64,000 bases of DNA from Synechococcus sp. UW179A (GTDB lineage: Bacteria > Cyanobacteriota > Cyanobacteriia > PCC-6307 > Cyanobiaceae): assembly GCF_900473965.1 (NCBI RefSeq), contig NZ_UCNJ01000002.1:124001-188000 (forward strand). Reading direction: 5' to 3'. Within the stretch, counting starts at the first letter, position 1. Every line of letters starts with the position of its first letter. The notes under the pieces are model-generated. The model did no database searches. It saw only the letters and a list, made by a program, of their open reading frames with translations, and was not told the origin of the DNA. A program made the position numbers and the translations under genes. Below, in pieces: positions 61,881-64,000 of this stretch.

Positions 61881-64000
61881 GCATCCTGCGCAGCCTCTCC
61901 AGTCGTCCGCTTTGTTGTTCGAGCGGTTGCATTACCGAGACGGCAGGGGCAATAGCCACTGCCGTTGCCTTGAGTTCAGGTTGTTTGGAGATCGGGCAGG
62001 CCTGATCGTGCATCAGCGTGTTGGCCTCGCAGGCTTCGGATTGCGTGAAGCCCCAATGCATCGGCAGGAAGACTGATCCCCTGCGGATCCGATCAGTCAC
62101 GCTGACCCGTGCTGTGAGCGTGCCTCGCCTGGAGGTGATCGCTGCCACTCCCCGATCCTCGATGGCGAATTGCTCGGCATCGCTGGGATGAATTTCCAGG
62201 AGGGGTTCCGGATGCATACTATTAAGTCGCTTCACTTTTCCAGTGCGCGTCATCGTGTGCCACTGTCCGAGATAGCGACCAACGGTGAGCACCAACGGGT
62301 AGATCTCACAGGGTGGTTCCGCCAGTCCCAGAGGCGCATCCGCCTGAAATCGGGCGCGACCGCTGGCTGTTGGGAATCGCTTGCCGACGTACAGCCGTTT
62401 GGCTGATTGTGTCGGATCGTGGCCGAGGGGGAATGGCCATTGCTGGGGACCATGGGCCTCCAGTAGTTCGTGGCTCAGGCCTGACACGTCACAGACACGA
62501 CTCTTGGTGAGAGCGGCAAATTCTGCATACACCTCCGCTGATGTGTCATAACTGAACTGATCGACGAAACCTAGGCGACGTCCTAGCTCTGCGAAGACCT
62601 CCCAGTCGGGTCGGCTGTCGCCATGGCGGGGTCGAAATGCTGGACAGAGCGTCACGCGACGCTCTGAATTGGTCATTGCGCCTGATTTCTCGCTCCACTG
62701 CGATGCAGGCAGCAGGAGATGCGCGTAGTGAGACGTTTCTGTGTCGGCGTAGGCTTCGCTCACCACCACGAGAGGGCAGCGTTCCATAGCTGCTTTCACC
62801 CGCTCTAGATCAGGCATGCTCACAAGGGGGTTCGTGGCAGCGACCCACCAGAGATCCAGCTCACCCCGCTCCATCGCTTCCACTTGCTGCCAGGCGCTCA
62901 GCCCTGGTTTCGCAGCGATTGATCCCGATGCAAATCCCCAGGCCTGCTCCACTTCAGTGCGATGGTCCTGGTTGGTCACCAGCCTGTAGCCAGGAAGTAG
63001 GTGGGCCAGGCCTCCCGCTTCGCGGCCGCCCATGGCATTGGGCTGGCCTGTCAGTGAAAAGGGCCCAGCACCGGGTTTACCGATTTCACCGGTGAGCAAA
63101 TGCAGGTTGATCAATCCACTCACCACGGCCGTGCCTTCCCTGCGCTGGTTCACGCCCATGGACCAGAGGCTGAGGATCCCTTCTTTTCGGCTCCAGAGCC
63201 TGCCAACTTCTCGAAGTTGCTGTTCCGTGATCCCGCAGAGTTTGGCGGTCTCCTCAGCTGTCCAGGTATTGATGGTTTTGGCGTAGGCCGAGAATCCTTC
63301 TGTGGCGGCATCGATGAAATCGCTGTCGAAGCCGTTGTCTTCAATCACGAGTCGAGCCAGCCCGTGGAGTAGGGCGAGATCGGTGCCAGGGGCAATCGCT
63401 AGATGATGGTCGGCAACCTTGGCCGTGTCTGTGCAACGAGGGTCCACCACAACGATGCTGAGGCTCTTGGGATCACGTTTTTTGCGTTTGAGCAGGCGCT
63501 GGAACAGCACGGGATGGCATTCGGCGGTGTTCGTGCCGATCAGGAATGCCATGGAACAGTGATCGAGATCCTCGTAGCAACAGGGAGGACCGTCCGAGCC
63601 AAGGCTGCGGGTATACCCGGCAACGGCTGAACTCATGCAGAGGCGTGAATTGGCATCAAAATTGTTGGTGCCCAGAGCTCCTTTTAAAAACTTCTGGGCC
63701 ATGTAGTAGTCCTCGGTATGGAACTGGCCGGAGCCGTACATGGCGATGGCATCGGCACCTTTGCCACTGAGGGTGCTGCGAATCCGCCCTGCTAGTAGGT
63801 CAAAGGCACTGTCCCAGCTGATCGGTTGGAAATCATCATTGAATGTCGGCCGGTAGAGGGGCTGAGTGAGCCTTCCCTTAGCCAGGGTCTCTCCCACGGT
63901 GGCCCCTTTGATGCAGACCTGTCCCAGGTTCGATGGATGATGCTTGTTGCCACGCGCGGTCCACATCGGGTTACCTTCGCTATCCCGTTTTACGGATTTT
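61861..64000 (-). CDS. narB: Assimilatory nitrate reductase, 3' part
   Basis: NarB reduces nitrate to nitrite using ferredoxin, a 4Fe-4S cluster and molybdenum bis-MGD. The frame runs off the right end, with 712 residues visible; the first cluster Cys residues lie outside and the last is in LGQVCIKGATVGET. Mo-cofactor motifs seen are MYGSGQFHTEDYYMAQKFLK, NNFDANSRLCMSSAVAGY, IGTNTAECHPVLFQRL, GVNQRREGTAVVSGLINLHL and, near the end, VTDRIRRGSVFLPMHWG. The ORF's first Met (63966) is internal. It converges with narM and sits downstream of genes outside the window. Confidence 0.95.
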   Translation of the reverse strand, partial: KSVKRDSEGNPMWTARGNKHHPSNLGQVCIKGATVGETLAKGRLTQPLYRPTFNDDFQPISWDSAFDLLAGRIRSTLSGKGADAIAMYGSGQFHTEDYYMAQKFLKGALGTNNFDANSRLCMSSAVAGYTRSLGSDGPPCCYEDLDHCSMAFLIGTNTAECHPVLFQRLLKRKKRDPKSLSIVVVDPRCTDTAKVADHHLAIAPGTDLALLHGLARLVIEDNGFDSDFIDAATEGFSAYAKTINTWTAEETAKLCGITEQQLREVGRLWSRKEGILSLWSMGVNQRREGTAVVSGLINLHLLTGEIGKPGAGPFSLTGQPNAMGGREAGGLAHLLPGYRLVTNQDHRTEVEQAWGFASGSIAAKPGLSAWQQVEAMERGELDLWWVAATNPLVSMPDLERVKAAMERCPLVVVSEAYADTETSHYAHLLLPASQWSEKSGAMTNSERRVTLCPAFRPRHGDSRPDWEVFAELGRRLGFVDQFSYDTSAEVYAEFAALTKSRVCDVSGLSHELLEAHGPQQWPFPLGHDPTQSAKRLYVGKRFPTASGRARFQADAPLGLAEPPCEIYPLVLTVGRYLGQWHTMTRTGKVKRLNSMHPEPLLEIHPSDAEQFAIEDRGVAAITSRRGTLTARVSVTDRIRRGSVFLPMHWGFTQSEACEANTLMHDQACPISKQPELKATAVAIAPAVSVMQPLEQQSGRLERLRRMLIPALR

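Overview
The window looks like a marine picocyanobacterial chromosome, most likely Synechococcus of the marine cluster. Nearly every gene reads as a cyanobacterial core gene (psbQ, spsA, a Tic20-like protein, a phytol-kinase-like protein, a group 2 sigma factor, ferredoxin-dependent nirA, narB/narM). Base composition is moderately high GC, genes are densely packed on both strands with many 1-4 base overlaps, and there is no tRNA, rRNA, CRISPR array or insertion sequence that I can see. The species call is inference from gene content and order.

Layout. 1-18.2 kb is the conserved region around dnaN: the 3' part of a type IIA topoisomerase A subunit, purF, purL, a PRC-barrel protein and dnaN. 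Next come a 464-base gap with DnaA-box-like repeats (candidate origin), thrC, a DUF1400 protein, an ABC1/UbiB kinase, recN, uvrA and a DUF1400 alpha/beta hydrolase. 18.4-34.8 kb holds housekeeping genes: spsA, purT, mraY, argG, rpsF, aroE, dnaK, pstS, an FAD oxidoreductase, psbQ, purU and an O-antigen-ligase-like membrane protein. 34.8-37.5 kb is a visibly AT-richer insert with a single 742-residue gene. It has two W_rich_C-like repeats and a C-terminal calpain-type cysteine protease domain, and lies downstream of a perfect CRP-type palindrome. 37.5-51.5 kb is core again: a radical SAM/B12 protein, a CLC channel, acnB, DAHP synthase, a sigma factor, ppk, an MFS transporter and a trpD-like gene.

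51.5-64.0 kb is an inorganic nitrogen assimilation region: cyanase (cynS, with an apparent one-base frameshift), a HEAT-like protein, a FocA/NirC nitrite channel, nirA, a sirohydrochlorin-chelatase-like gene, cobA, moaB, moaD, moaE, moeA, moaC, narM and the 3' part of narB. These fit together. NarB needs molybdopterin (moa/moe genes) and NarM. NirA needs siroheme (CobA plus the chelatase-like protein). The FNT channel brings in nitrite, and cyanase would release ammonium from cyanate.

The most interesting points are the calpain-like protein and its upstream palindrome, the broken cynS, a 44-residue ORF with a strong ribosome binding site between nirA and focA, other unlisted small ORFs, an FAD oxidoreductase with no standard start codon, and an AT-rich purF in a GC-richer setting.
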